64,000 bases of DNA, from positions 17,869,678 to 17,933,677 of the forward strand of contig NC_062227.1 in assembly GCF_902686445.1 (NCBI RefSeq), given 5' to 3'. This DNA is from Sciurus carolinensis. Lineage: Eukaryota > Chordata > Mammalia > Rodentia > Sciuridae. Each line of letters begins with the position of its first letter. Position 1 is the first letter of the stretch. Both the position numbers and the translations under genes were made by a program. Under the pieces are notes generated by a model. The model was not told where the DNA came from, ran no database searches, and saw nothing but the letters and a program-made list of their open reading frames with translations. Below, piece by piece: positions 1 through 12,325 of the stretch.

Positions 1-600
1 AGTTACATGGGCAAAATATCAAGCATTGCACCAGACTCACGAAGTGCTAATAAATACATGAGCAAATGTGCAACATCAGTAATCATTAGGAAGCCAGATT
101 GCAGCCCCTGTGAGATCCCATTGCACCTGCATTATCATGGCTTCATGAAAACACCAACAAATGACAAGCCTTAGGCAGAATGTGGATGACTTAGAAGCCT
201 TGGGCATGACTGTGAGTATAGTGGTCCAGCCACAGTGGAACACATCCTGGAACTCCTAAATGTTGAATGCAGAATCAACCCAGGCTACTGCAATTGCTCT
301 TCTAAGAAGCACCAGAGATGTGTGAGCTGAACCTTGAGCACACTTCATACACCAATGTTCACAGCATTGCTCAAAACAGCCAAAGGTGGAAAGGAACCAG
401 TTCCCATGCATGAATGAGGAGATCAACTACAGCAGAGTATACATCAGGAAAAAAAAACCTTAGGAGGAAGAAAATTCTGGCACATTCTACCCATGGAGGA
501 AAGTTTAGGACAGCAAGTAAGGAGTGTTTTGCCAGTAACAGGACATCCACTGAATGATTTCCACTTTTATAAGAAACCTGAAAGTAGAATGTCCTGAGGA
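1..600 (+). mobile_element. Old L1 fragment (3' part of ORF2)
   Basis: The stretch around 60-330 follows the end of mammalian L1 ORF2 and its junction: a line resembling 'atcattaggaagcc', then 'gagatcccattgcacc', then an interrupted version of the segment that encodes the C-terminal Cys-rich region. Around 360-450 it resembles the later segment 'acagcattgctcaaaacagcc..aaaggaacca..atgaatgagga'. All frames are broken. Similarity is clearly lower than among the other L1 copies here, so this is an older subfamily. The left end lies outside the window. The right boundary is a guess; 600-880 may be its 3' UTR. Confidence 0.5.
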
Positions 601-2704
601 CAAGTACCTGCTGGTTTTAAACAAAAGGGAATTGGACAAAGAGTTATTACTTACTGAATTCAGAGTTTTAGTTTGGGGAGGTTAAAAACATTCCAGAGAA
701 TGGGGCTTTGATAATTGTAGAAGAATGTGCACACCAGGTGTGACACAGGTGTACCCTAAAAATATTTAAAACATTAAAAACTGTGTTACACAAAATTAAT
801 TGTAGTAAAAAATGTGAATGTGGGAAATGACATTGCCCCATGTGAAAAGAATATGGTCTGGTATTGAGTAACCCTGACAAACAGTTATTTAATATATTTC
901 AGATAATTTGCATTGCTTTATGCACACACACACAAGATCAAATTAAACCCATCTCCCCTATGGAGCTTCTGTTATAGTGGTGATAAGCAACAATGGTGCA
1001 ATTCTGACCTTCAGCAGCTGCATCTTCAAAGCTCAACACCTAGTAAACTGTCTATAAATTCATCACCCCATGAGGAGGACCAAGAAGGAAATAACTTGGA
1101 GACAGTTTGAGGGAGCAGACTTAAAGCAGCTGGGTTGATGGCCACTCACTTCAAAACAGTTATGATCAGTCTTCTGTGTTCTCTTGCCTTGGTCATAGGG
1201 CATCCATGTGTCTGGTGAAACAGTATCCTGGGTGTATACATGAGGGGGTTTTGCATGAGACTAGCCTTTGAATATGTAGGCTGAGTTATGCAGAGAGCCT
1301 TTTCTAAAGTGGGTGAACCTCACAACTTGGCCAAATAGAACACAAGCCCACCTTCATGGGAGTAAGGAAGATCTTCTCCTGCCTGACTGCTTGAGCCCTA
1401 CACTGGTGATGAGAACTTTCACAGGACCATGGGTTTTTATGGATCTTGAATCTATCACAGGCTCAAACACATCATTGGTTTTCCTGGGTCCATCATTCTC
1501 CCACTACAGATCTTGGGACTTCTCAGCCTCCTGAAAAGTGTGTATAAAATCTTCATAATAAGGCCCTTACATATGATAACATGCTCAGTCCTCTATCTCC
1601 TGTGGATTTTTTTCTCCGGAGGAACCTGACTGACCACACACTCAGATGCCCTGAGGTGTCTCTGAGGTGTCTGACTGACCATAGGTGCAGGTAAATCTGA
1701 TTCCTTTGGTGATCCCAGTCTTCTGAGATCCAGTCTCTATCTCAGGAAATAAACATCTTGATCCTCCAAATGGCAAAACTAAAGTAGTTATTGACCTCAC
1801 CTCCTGTTCAAGGAATTCCCTGAGGATACCATGCTTTATATTCTCTGTTAGGGTTAGTTCAACTAGGCTATTTTCTACTATCGCATCTTCCACTTCAAAG
1901 ATACGACTTTCAATACCCTATTTCAGTCAGTTAAGCATCTTACATTTTATATTCAAAATAAAGAAGGGAAAATCTGGGTCTTAAGGAAGCAAGGGAACCT
2001 GCTGACCTATTATCCAATTTGTTTCCAGTTCAACTCTAATGGTATGATTTCTTTAATATAAAAAGCCCATTTAGATGTTCTTGATGATCAAAATAAATTA
2101 TACTGTAATGAATTTTATATTTCATTGGATACACACAGTAGATACTTTGCATTCTGTATTTCTTTCTATGAAATGATTCAGGTTCTGTCAAACATAAGAA
2201 AAAACACACACAGCATATGTGTATCGGAGACTCGGCTGGTGATACCCAGACTGAAACTCCTTCAAATCCACCTTGTCAGTGCTCCCTACAGGTCCTAGGA
2301 CTTGTTACACAAAAACTGAATCACAGTCCTCAGATGTACCTCCTGAGACAGTGGCTTAAGTTCTTTAGGAAGTAGGTGGACACTCACCCATTTTCCTCTG
2401 GAGAGTGTTAGTAGAGCATCCTCTTGGGTCAGGTCTTCAGCTGAAGAGAATGGCTGGAAAGAGTGTGCTCTGTGCCATGCCTACTCAGAGTCTCCTGAGA
2501 GTCTGCAGGCTCCTGTGGACCCTGGGGAAGGGAGTCCTCACACTTCCTTCTCTGGATATCTGCACAGGCAGGCAGGACACAGGGCAGAGACAGGTGTTCC
2601 AGAGTTCAAACCTCAGGGCAGTGTCTGTTTCCATCTCCAGAGTGCCTGCTGCATCTCCCTGAGCTTCACCTATTATGCTGCACTTCATTTTACCTTACTA
2701 AAAT

Positions 2705-3060
2705 GAAACACCACAGAAAATAACTTATAAGGAGGAAATGTTGGTTTGGCTCAGATTCTGGAGGTTCCTGTCCAATGTGAGGTGTCCCTCTTGTTTTGAA
2801 CCCTGTGCAAGGACAGCACATAATGGGAGGGTGTGAGAAAATGTCCACCATTTACCTTATAAACCAGGAAACAAAGAGGACAAGGCATAATAAGAGCCTT
2901 GGGTAACCATAATCCCCTTTGAGATATTGCCATCAGGATCTAAGGGCCTCCTATGAGGTCCCCTTACCCCAAGGTCCACAGCACCTCCAAATGGCACCTC
3001 CATAGGGTCAAGCCTTCAACTCATGGATCTGTGGGGACACTCAACTCCCATAGTAGCAAA
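2705..3060 (-). mobile_element. Possible MaLR-type LTR fragment
   Basis: The order 'ttataaggaggaaatgttgg..ttggctcagattctggaggttcc' followed by Pro-like and 'ccaccatttacc' lines matches the antisense layout of MaLR LTRs (antisense of '..cctccagaact..', then '..cttataag'). It is strongly diverged and has no clear ends. The assignment rests on word order only and could be another mammalian LTR. Confidence 0.3.
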
Positions 3061-6000
3061 CAGGTGGGAAATGTACCTGAACTAGGTCCAACAGACCACT
3101 GGATTACCTGAGCTCACCATGCTTCCATTTGAGTCCCAGGATCCCTGTGGTTCAGTGACTGTGGATCTGATGGCAACATCAGCCTCAAAAAAGTATCCTC
3201 GAGGCAGGCCATGCCAATGTCTGTTACTGTTGCCGTGTCATGCAGCAGTCTGTGTTCCTGTCAATTAGTATTCTGATGGGTGCGGTGACTGTGCTGCTAC
3301 TGCTTTTAGAACTGTGCTGTCTCATGTGGTGCACGCTAGCCACAGTGACTCCATAAAAATAGACTAAATTGACTTTTACATTAAGCATTTCATTTGTACT
3401 TTGTTATTCAGAGTGCTTAGTCTCAAAGGCCATGTGTGGCCCTGTGTGTGATAGATCACATGTAGATCTTTTTTATCATGGCAGGAGGTTCTGATGTTCA
3501 GTGTTGGTCTGAAAGATTCCCAAGTTCATTCTTGGTGCTGAAACTCAGAACACAATCCTCTCCAGTTGCTAGGCACAGGCCTGGTGCCCTCAAGTCTTTC
3601 CCCAGCTATTGTAGTTGCTGTGGTCTAGAGTCAGGTCTGGAAGACTTCTGGAATGGTAGGCACTAGGCTACATTGACAGAGCTAGATTGGGAGAACAGGG
3701 CTCCAGCCACCCCTGCCATTATGCTCTCAGAAGTCTTTGTGAATCAACTCCTGTGGCATCTCACACGGAACCCAGTGCCCAACCCCTGTCACAGGACTAT
3801 TAACTTTCCGGAATATAGACTTGTCTCTTAATATTGTGTCCTCAACTTGATGTCTGGATCACATGAGTAATGATTTTGTGTTCTCTACAGAATGCCTCTG
3901 GTGACAGATGCAATAGGATGAGCTGCATCAGGAACAGAGAAGAAACTGAAGTTTCCTTAGGCCTGACTCTCACTGTGAGATGCAATGACACAGGTTCACC
4001 ATTAGGTGGGAGAAGAGACCATAATTTGCAAAAAGAAGCTTGATCTTGGAAATAGGAGATAAGTAATAGAGTGATACTGTTCCTTAACTACAGAGAGAAC
4101 TGCAGACTTGAGTTGGGGAGGGGTCTGTGTGTTGAGGAGAATATGGAGAAGCCTCCAGGGAGCTGAGTTGTACAGCAAAACTTCTCTGTGGTAGTGCTCT
4201 GAGACTGGAAACCCAGACTTGCCTTTGCACCTGCCTCTAATGGGTCACTAAGGTCACCTCTTAAGTGTTGATAATGCCACTTCCATGCATATGTTGATGC
4301 CCCACCCCATTGTTGATGTGTTTGGAGAAATGGTCTACAGGAAGGAAAGGAGGTTAAACAAGGTCACCCATGTGATGCTGATTTCACAGGAGAATATCCT
4401 TCTGAGTAGAAGCTGAGGGAGCTCTTTCTCTAGGGAGATCTCTCCAGCACTCTCAGGCATCAAGGAGGAGCCTCTAAGGACACAGAAAGAAGGGAACATT
4501 AAATATATCTGCTGCCCCTTGATCTTGAACCTTCCATCTCCAGAACATTGAAAAGACACATCTCTACTGTTTGAACCACTGAGACCAGGGTGAAATGACT
4601 CCCCATGGCAGCCACAGATTAATCCAGCATCCTGGCCCTCCCTGAGCAGGAGCAGCCTCAGAACCAACCCCATGGACATGGTCCATTTTGGCTCCTTCCT
4701 CTTCTGCTGCTCTGACTCATGAGGAAAGAGGATGCTGATCCTCAGTGTGTGGACATGATGTTTTCCTGCACAGGATGATGTTCAAGTGTTTTGCCTCTGA
4801 CCAGAATCACTTCACATGGAATGAGCACTTGCTTGCTGTTCATGTTTGAGGGTCTTCATGTTTCTTCTGACTTAGAGGCTAATGGGTTCCTAAAATTGAC
4901 CCTGTCTCTAGTTTTCCTCCTTCTGTCTCAGAAGAGAGGGTCTCATCCTCTGCAAGACCTACCTAAGGACCAACATGTCCCAGCCTGGCAGTAACAGAAA
5001 CCAGGCCTGGATCCATCTCTTTCTTTCTCACACTGCCCTGGTCGTGGTGCCTGGCATAACTGGATATATATCATTCTGTAAGTAGCTGAGCTTTTTTCAG
5101 GGCATGTGCCTCCTCCTGTCACCACTAAGGCAGCAATCTCACCCCAGCTGCTGCTACACAAGGAGGCTGCTGAAGGTCTCAGGCCATCTCAGAAAGCAGA
5201 CTGGGGACAGCTCTGTCAGGCCTCTTCTCTGCCCTTCCCTTCCATATGACTGTGGGCAAATGCCCATTCTATGAATGTCCCCTCATCTGTCAATGGAACA
5301 CTAAGGATCCCAAGGTTGTCCTGAGGTGGACCATACCATGGACCATGACATATATACACTTATTGGAGAAAAGTGCCCAGGGCAGTTTTATGCACCCTTA
5401 AATATCTTGGAATGAAGATGCTACTAAAGATATTCCCAGTCAGTTTTTATTTTTAAAAGTTCTTAGTGTCAATATTTACAGTGTTACCTGGTTATATGGA
5501 ACCAAGATCTGCTCTAGGTCAAGCTTACTGCTGGACACTTACTAAGGCCTACAATTGCAAATATAAACCATTGCAACTCAGAAGCATCTCTCAAGGACCT
5601 GATAATCATTCCTAAGAGTAAAATCATCATAAGAATAAGCCCTGTCTCCAGGACTCCACAAGAGGTAGAATCCTGACTTTGGCAACTGCCAGCCACAGGC
5701 ACTGACCTCCCCAAGTATATTTTCTTCTTTACCTCTACCAAACATCCACAAGGCCCCTGACTCCTAATTATACAATCAAAGTGTAGCTGAACCTTTTCCC
5801 CTACTGCTAGCACTTTAAAGTAATTTCTCATTTCCAGCTGTCATGTGTGACATTTTATAGAACATGTCCTGGGAGGCACCTAGAAGTCTGACCTAAGGAT
5901 GGCCCTGAACTGGGTAAAACTAAAATTCTCAAACCAACAGAAGCTTAGATGAAGAACTGGAAGCTCTTCACACTAAAATGAAGAGCTGGGTTGCTGACCA

Positions 6001-6499
6001 TAAAATCATAATACAGAAAAACAGCAGTGAAAACTTTCAAAGATAAAACTACATTCATTCAAGACCACCCAAGACATCATCGACTCCCCAAAGTACTTAG
6101 AAGCCCTCTTGACTGGCCAAGAGGAGATGAAGATGTGATCTGTTCTACTGCCTCCATGTTAATTAACCTGCAATGAAGTCTTTTTCATTTGGACACAATC
6201 CCATGTAATGGTGTGTACCTACCTGTCTTCTGCATACTTGGGGCAGTGAAGTTTTGCTTGGTATCATACACTGTGGGGAAAATGTGCATTTTTCCACCAT
6301 AGAAATCTCTTTCTATCCATTTATGTGTAGCACTGGAAAGTAAAATTAGATTACAAATGACCTCAGCACCTTCAGTCTGGGGTTTTTGAACCCTGTTTCT
6401 GTTAGTCACTTAGGGCGGTTGTAAAAAGTTATTAAAAGGCTCTTGACTTAAGCCAGCAGACAGTCAATTGGGGTGTTACAGATGGCTGGGTTGCAATCC

Positions 6500-6690
6500 A
6501 TGGATCAGGTCCAGGCCACTAGGGGTAGGATTTCTTTCTATGCAGGCTCTGGGCAGATTCTGCCTCCTGTGTCTCCGACTTCTGGAGGCTGTAGATTCCC
6601 TGGATGTGCCACATTCCCCCAGTGTCTGTCTCTATGTTCACATGGCCTTTCCTCTTCTGTGTTAGACATCCCTCTCTGTTATGAGAAAAA
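6500..6690 (-). mobile_element. Possible MLT1/MST-like LTR fragment
   Basis: On the plus strand the series 'cttctggaggctgtagattcc', 'tgtctctatgttcacatggcc' and 'tttcctcttctgtgttag' follows the antisense of the 3' half of MLT1-type LTRs (tissue of 'ccatgtgaagacac' and 'cctccagaactgtgag'). No TSD was found. It is an old fragment. Confidence 0.4.
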
Positions 6691-8195
6691 CTCAGCTGCA
6701 TTCAGGGCCCACCTGGTTCATCCAGGATCATCTCTTGATGTAAATATTCTTCATTCACATCTGCCAAGCACTTTCCACACAAGGCAGGTCAGGATAGGGG
6801 AGAACCTGGCCTGACGGCACCACACTCAGCCTCCTGAAACTTGAAGAACCAACTCTCCATGTTTACACACCAGTCCCTCCCCCTCTCCCCTCAGCTTCTC
6901 TCCTTCATGGTTACCAAGGATCTCACTTGTTCAAGGGAGTCTGCACCACTAGAGAGGCTCACATAGGAAGATTTTCAGAATAACCTCCTCTGTCAGAAGT
7001 GTGAGGCTGGGCTGCTACAACTCCTCCTGGTGCCTCACCTGCTGAGAACACGTCTCAGGGGCAGCCAGGTTCTGAGGTCACTGGGAGGATTTCCTACAAG
7101 GGTAGAGAAAGGTCCTCTTCCCAAAGGTTCCCTTGCTGCTCCTCAGCTCTAGAAGCAGAGAGGAGACAAGACTCCTCCTGGTCTAATTCAGGGCAGAACT
7201 TGTTGCCTCTGTATCATTGTGTTATGGACACTGTGTGGTGTCAGTGTGGCTGGATGGAGAGAAGCTTGGAGTTGTAGAGTGTTAGTAAAGCATGTTCAGG
7301 AAAGTTGGTGTGATGTTCAGTGTAGGTGGCTGTACTAGGTGGAATATAAGAGAAACAGAGGACACCCATCTTTTGTGTTCCCACATTCTTTTCTGACCTG
7401 AGGATGCCTTTCTCCTCCCACAGTACATGGGCATCAACCCCAAGTTTTTGACCTTTTCACTTGGATGTGCACCTGCTGCCCTCTCTGCAGACATTGACCT
7501 GTAGACATTGGACTGGGAATATGTTATGGTCTCTCTCCTGAGGTTTCTGGCTTTATGGACTGAGATGCAAATTGTTTGTCAGATTATCATGTCTTGCAAA
7601 AAACTCAGTGGGAAGTTAAGGGACAATGTCCTTTTGAAGGAGCTATGCCCAGACATTGAAAGATGAGAAAGAATTTTAAATAAATACATTCTAAATGAAT
7701 CTCCCATTAAAAAGTCATTATGGAGCAGGAACTATCAATAATTAGCATGAACAAACACATAGACTGTAGATAGTCATCTTGTAATATTCCATGTGGACTC
7801 ATGAAACAATGTTCTGAAATCCTGCTTGGATTTCAATAGTATCAACTTAATCCCACCCAATTCATGAGACCACTAGCACTTGTGATCATTTGACTCACAA
7901 AGAAGGCAGACCACTGTTGATCCCTAATATTATATCCACGCCATGGGACCAGAGAGACACCAAATGTTCACATGACCACAGTGGCCCTGACGGAAGGCTG
8001 TGAGTGATTCTTGTGTGTGCCTTTGCTTTCATTCCTGTGCTGCCATGAATATGTGGAGATTTTCAGAGAGGTTTAATATATGCTAGAGCATTTTTATATA
8101 ATACACCATTGGAAAAAGCAACTCACTTATAGAAAAATAACAAACCTGAGTGATCATGACCATGATGTCAACATGTATTCAAGTTTAGCTGCATT

Positions 8196-8210
8196 AAAAG
8201 AAGGAGAGTG
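8196..8210 (+). repeat. Target-site duplication, left copy (L1-1)
   Basis: The 15-mer aaaagaaggagagtg recurs at 11078-11092 with one mismatch (g to c at position 13). The A-rich start fits an L1 endonuclease target. It fixes the left end of L1-1 at 8211. Confidence 0.85.
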
Positions 8211-10731
8211 CAAAACATAATTAGAAGCTATTTTGAAAATCTATACTCTAACAAAACAGAAAACCTCGAAGACATCAACAAATTTCTAGAGACATATGAA
8301 TTACCTAAACTGAATGAGGAGGGCATACACAACTTAAATAAATCAATTTCAAGCAATGAAATAGAAGAGGTCATCAAAAGCCTACCAACAAAGAAAAGTC
8401 CGGGACCAGATGGGTTCTCAGAAGAGTTCTACAAAACCTTTAAAGAAGAGCTCATTCCAATACTCCTGAAAGTATTCCATGAAATAGAAGAGGAGGGAAC
8501 CCTCCCAAACTCATTCTATGAAGCCAATATCACCCTGATACCTAAACCAGACAGAGACACATCAAGGAAAGAAAATTTCAGACCAATATCCTTAATGAAC
8601 ATCGATGCAAAATTCTCAACAAAATTTTAGCAAATCGCATACAAAAATATATTAAAAAGATAGTGCACCACGATCAAGTGGGTTTTATCCCAGGGATGCA
8701 AGGTTGGTTCAACATTCAGAAATCAATAAATGTCATTCACCATATCAACAGACTTAAAGTTAAGAATCACATGATTATTTCAATAGATGCAAAAAAGCAT
8801 TTGATAAAATACAGCATCCCTTCATGCTCAAAACACTAGAAAAAATTGGGGTAGTGGGAACATTCCTTAACATTATAAAGGCCATCTACGCTAAGCCCAT
8901 GGCAAATATGATTCTAAATGGTGAAAAACTGAAAGTGTTCCCCCTAAAAACTGAAACAAAGCAGGGATGCCCTCTTTCACCACTTCTATTCAATATCATC
9001 CTTGAAACTCCAGCCAGAGCAATTAGACAAACCAAAGAAATTGAAGGGATCCGAATTGGAAAAGAAGAACTCAAACTATCCCTGTTCTCTGATGACATGA
9101 TTATATATTTAGAGGAACCTGGAAATTCCACCAGAAAACTTTTAGAACTCGTAAGTGAATTCAGTAAAGTAGCAGGTTACAAGATCAATGCTCATAAATC
9201 CAATGCATTTTTATACATAAGTGATGAATCTTCAGAAAGAGAAATTAGGAAAACTATCCCATTCACAATAGCATCGAAAAAAATAAAATACTTGGGAATC
9301 AATCTCACAAAAGAGGTGAAAGACCTCTACAATGAGAACTACAGAACACTAAAGAAAGAAATTAAAGAAAACCTTAGAAGATGGAAAGATCTCCCATGTT
9401 CCTGGATAGGGAGAATTAATATTGTCAAAATGGCCATACTACCTAAAGTGCTGTACAGATTGAAAGCAATTCCAATTAAAATCCCAATGATGTACCTTAC
9501 AGAAATAGAGCAAGCAATTATGAAATTCATCTGGAAGAATAAAAAAACCTAGAATAGCTAAAGCAATCCTCAGTAGCAAGAGCGAAGCAGGGGGTATCAC
9601 AATACCAGATCTTCAACTCTACTACAAAGCAATAGTAACAAAAAGGGCATGGTATTGGTAACAAAATAGACAGGTAGATCAATGGTATACAATAGAGGAC
9701 ATGGACACAAACCCAAATAAATACAATTTTTCTCATACTAGACAAAGGGGCCAAAAATATGCAATGGAGAAAAGATAGCCTCTTCAACATATGATGCTGG
9801 GAAAACTGGAAAACCATATGCAACAGAATGAAATTAAACCCCTATCTCTTACCCTACACAAAACTCAACTCAAAATGGATCAAGGACCTCAGAATCAGAA
9901 CAGAGACCCTGCATCTTATAGAAGAAAAAGTAGGTCCAAATCTTCAACTTGTTGGCTTAGGATCAGACTTCCTTAACAGGACTCCCATAGCACAAGAAAT
10001 AAAAGCAAGAATCAACAACTGGGATAGATTCAAACTAAAAAGCTTTCTCTCAGCAAAGGAAACTATCAGCAATGTGAAGAGAAAGCCTACAGAGTGGGAG
10101 AATATCTTTGCCAACCATACCTCAGATAGAGCGCTAATTTCCAGAATCTATAAAGAACTCAAAAAACTCTACACCAAGAATACAAATAATCCAATCAACA
10201 AATGGTCTAAGGAAATGAACAGACACTTCACAGAAGAAGATGTACAAGTAATCAACAGATATATGAAAAAAATGTTCAACATCTCTAGTAATAAGGGAAA
10301 TGCAAATCAAAATTACCCTAAGATTTCATCTCACCCCAATTAGAATGGCGATTATCAAGAACACAAGCAACAATAGGTGTTGGCGAGGATGTGGTGAAAA
10401 AGGAACACTCATACATTGCTGGTGGGCTTGCAAATTAGTGAAGCCACTCTGGAAAGCAGTATGGAGATTCCTCAGAAAGCTTGGATTTGAACCACCATTT
10501 GACCCAGCTTTCCCACTTCTTGGCCTATACCCAAAGGACTTAAAATCAGCATACTGCAGAGATACAGCCACATCAATGTTCATTGCTGCTCAATTCACCA
10601 TAGCCAGATTGTGGAACCAACCTAGATGCCCTTCAGTGTATGAATGGATAAAGAAACTGTGGCATATATATACAATGGAATATTACTCCGCAATGAAGAA
10701 TGATAAAATTATGGCATTTGCAGGCAAATAG
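8211..10731 (+). pseudogene. L1-1 ORF2 remnant (RT and C-terminal domain)
   Basis: This is the decayed coding sequence of the L1 ORF2 protein, which in active elements nicks and reverse-transcribes at the genomic target. Recognisable in order: the pre-RT block with SPGPDGF (8398-8418 region), the RT block [24 protein letters not shown] near 8960, the catalytic loop at 9085-9096, the thumb block [21 protein letters not shown], and the Cys-rich motif [14 protein letters not shown] near 10378. The catalytic loop reads F-S-D-D, while the other two copies here read F-A-D-D. Frameshifts fall near 8610, 9545 and 9740, and the frame closes at a TAG just before the usual end. No endonuclease domain is present. 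Confidence 0.92.
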
Positions 10732-11077
10732 ATGAAATTGGAGAATATCATGCTAAGTGAGATAAGCCAATCTCAAAAAACTAAAGGACTAATGATCTCG
10801 CTGATAAGCGGATGAGGACATATAATGGGTGGTGGGAGGGGTTAGCATTAGGTTTAGGGTTAGGTTTAGGGTTAGGGATAAGGAGTGTGGTAAGAATGAA
10901 GGAAAGAAGGACTGTATAGAGGGAAAAGAGGGGTGGGAGGGGTGGGTAGGAAGGGAAAAAATAATGAATCAAACATCATTGCCCTATGTAAATGTATGAT
11001 TACACAAATGGTATGCCTTGATTCCATGTACAAATAGAGAAACAACATGTATCCCATTTGTATACAATAATAATAAA
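10732..11077 (+). mobile_element. L1-1 3' UTR with G-rich tract and A-rich tail
   Basis: It matches the 3' ends of L1-2 and L1-3: the 'gataagccaatctc' end of ORF2, the 'ctgataagcggatgagga' line, a purine-rich block (10826-10960) with several runs of three or more G, then 'atgattacacaaatggtatg', 'aacaacatgtatccc' and an A-rich tail. The G runs could form a G-quadruplex, a known feature of L1 3' UTRs. The telomere-like insert lies within the purine block. Confidence 0.85.
10848..10877 (+). repeat. Telomere-like hexamer array (5 units)
   Basis: Five in-register hexamers are present: TTAGGT, TTAGGG, TTAGGT, TTAGGG, TTAGGG. L1-2 and L1-3 lack them at the equivalent place in their purine-rich 3' UTR. 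The array could be a local expansion of the G-rich tract or captured telomeric repeat. At 30 bp it is too short to call a chromosomal fusion point. Confidence 0.9.
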
Positions 11078-11092
11078 AAAAGAAGGAGACTG
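11078..11092 (+). repeat. Target-site duplication, right copy (L1-1)
   Basis: It is the partner of 8196-8210, with 14 of 15 bases identical, directly after the A-rich tail. Confidence 0.85.
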
Positions 11093-12216
11093 TCATGTAC
11101 AACTAATTGGAACAAATAAAATTAAAAATTTTACAAAAGAGGAGAAACTAACAGGAATCAAGCTACTTTGGTACTCATCCCTCTGAAGTTGATTTCCTGT
11201 TCTGCTCTGTGTGGTGAAGGCTCAGAAGCACTAACCCTGTGTGATATGTTTCTCCCAAAAACAGATTATTAGCTCTTTAGAAACAAGCATTCATTCCCAC
11301 CGTCTATATTGTTCCTACTGACCCCCTTTAAATTTTCTGTTTCTATACACTCAGCTTTGAAATTCTCTGGTCAACAGTTCTTGACCCAAAGGATTTCCCT
11401 GGCACTATTCCATTAAAGTGGTTGAAATGATGAACACGTTGTCACTAGATATCATTAGGACAGTGGAGTAATTTTGAAGAAATGGTGCTGTTCTTTGGGC
11501 TAGGTTCATACATCCTGGTGATTAATGGCTCATAGGAATCTGTCTACATATTTTAAGACAGGGATTGGAAATGTATCAATTCGACTGAGAGCTTCTGGAA
11601 TGTTTCTCCTGATAGAATTTCCACTTGTGAAAGCTGGTAGAATACTTGAGCAGGTGTCAGTATGAAGTTACAGGCGATGCAGGAAGAGGGCAGCACAGGT
11701 CCAGGAAACCTCATGAGACACAGGGAATGTGACCTGCACAGTGAGACATGGAGACATCAACCTCAGTCACTGTCTCATGCTCAGACTGAGAATTGAGAAG
11801 CATGGGGTCCAATCAATTCCTTTCTGCTCACTGTGATGTCATAGTGTCACCTGGATATGAGAGAAGCAGAACTTGGTTGTTAAGCAAAAAGGTGATTATG
11901 GCCATGGATTAGGATCAGAAACCAGTAGTAGCAGGTTCAGGCTCCTTCCAGTCCTAACCCCCTCACTTCAAATGCCCTGTGTGTTCTAAGATCATGAAAC
12001 ACAAGGAACACATTATATTGGTGAAGAAGTTATGAAGTTCCAAGTTGTTCTGCTCTACCTGTTCTCCCAAAAGCAGCCCAAAGCCAGGAAGATACAGGCT
12101 CTGACACTTTCACCTCAGGGGATCCTCCTGCTTTTATCTCAAGCAAACCATGATTGAAACCTGTAACATAGCACTCGGTGGTAGGAAATTATTAAATATT
12201 AAAAACAAAATAACAA
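11093..12216. other. Intergenic, nothing recognised
   Basis: Mixed-composition DNA with no open frame of note, no clear repeat ends and no RNA gene. Some phrases resemble the unassigned block at 1-8 kb in character, consistent with one older region that L1-1 interrupted. Confidence 0.4.
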
Positions 12217-12285
12217 CCTGGGGATATAGCATATTTTGCAGAGTGCTTGCCTTGTAAGCACAAGGCCCTGGATTCAATCCCCAGC

Positions 12286-12323
<38 letters not shown>
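12217..12323 (+). mobile_element. ID-type tRNA-derived SINE with 33-A tail
   Basis: It has the ID/BC1-like core 'ctggggatatagc', 'gagtgcttgccttgtaagca', 'caaggccctggattcaatcc' and 'ccagcacagc', followed by an uninterrupted run of 33 A (12291-12323). The Pol III B box is degenerate (gattcaatcc). The long pure A tail suggests a fairly recent copy. No convincing TSD was seen. Confidence 0.85.

Positions 12324-12325
<2 letters not shown>

Larger units (their letters stand above)
601..8195. other. Unassigned old sequence, no gene recognised
   Basis: I see no intact gene here. Open frames are short (at most 114 codons) and lack convincing family motifs. Two minus-strand stretches look vaguely exon-like: 4335-4679 opens with Met and a Leu-rich run resembling a signal peptide, and 5514-5831 holds a hydrophobic run followed by Arg. 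I could not link either to a known receptor family or find supporting neighbouring exons. There are weak MaLR-like patches near 2.7-3.05 kb and 6.5-6.7 kb, and a short CA run near 924. Confidence 0.4.
8211..11077 (+). mobile_element. L1-1: 5'-truncated LINE-1
   Basis: This 2.87-kb L1 insertion in sense orientation lacks the 5' UTR, ORF1 and the endonuclease part of ORF2. It begins at the linker just before the reverse transcriptase (RT) and continues through RT, the C-terminal Cys-rich region, a G-rich 3' UTR and an A-rich tail of the form 'caataataataaaaaa'. It is bounded by 15-bp TSDs. It is collinear with L1-2 and L1-3 in this window. Its 3' UTR differs from theirs by a telomere-like insert at 10848-10877. 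It is dead by truncation and frameshifts. Confidence 0.93.

Noticed and set aside
1642..1893. 83-codon minus frame as a small protein
   Set aside because: No family motif, no supporting context and average length for chance frames in this composition.
10848..10877. Interstitial telomere from a chromosome fusion
   Set aside because: Only 30 bp with variant units and located within an L1 3' UTR; a fusion would show longer, head-to-head arrays.
10781..10972. Short minus frame rich in Pro-Asn-Pro-Lys repeats
   Set aside because: It is merely the antisense translation of the telomere-like hexamers in the L1-1 3' UTR.
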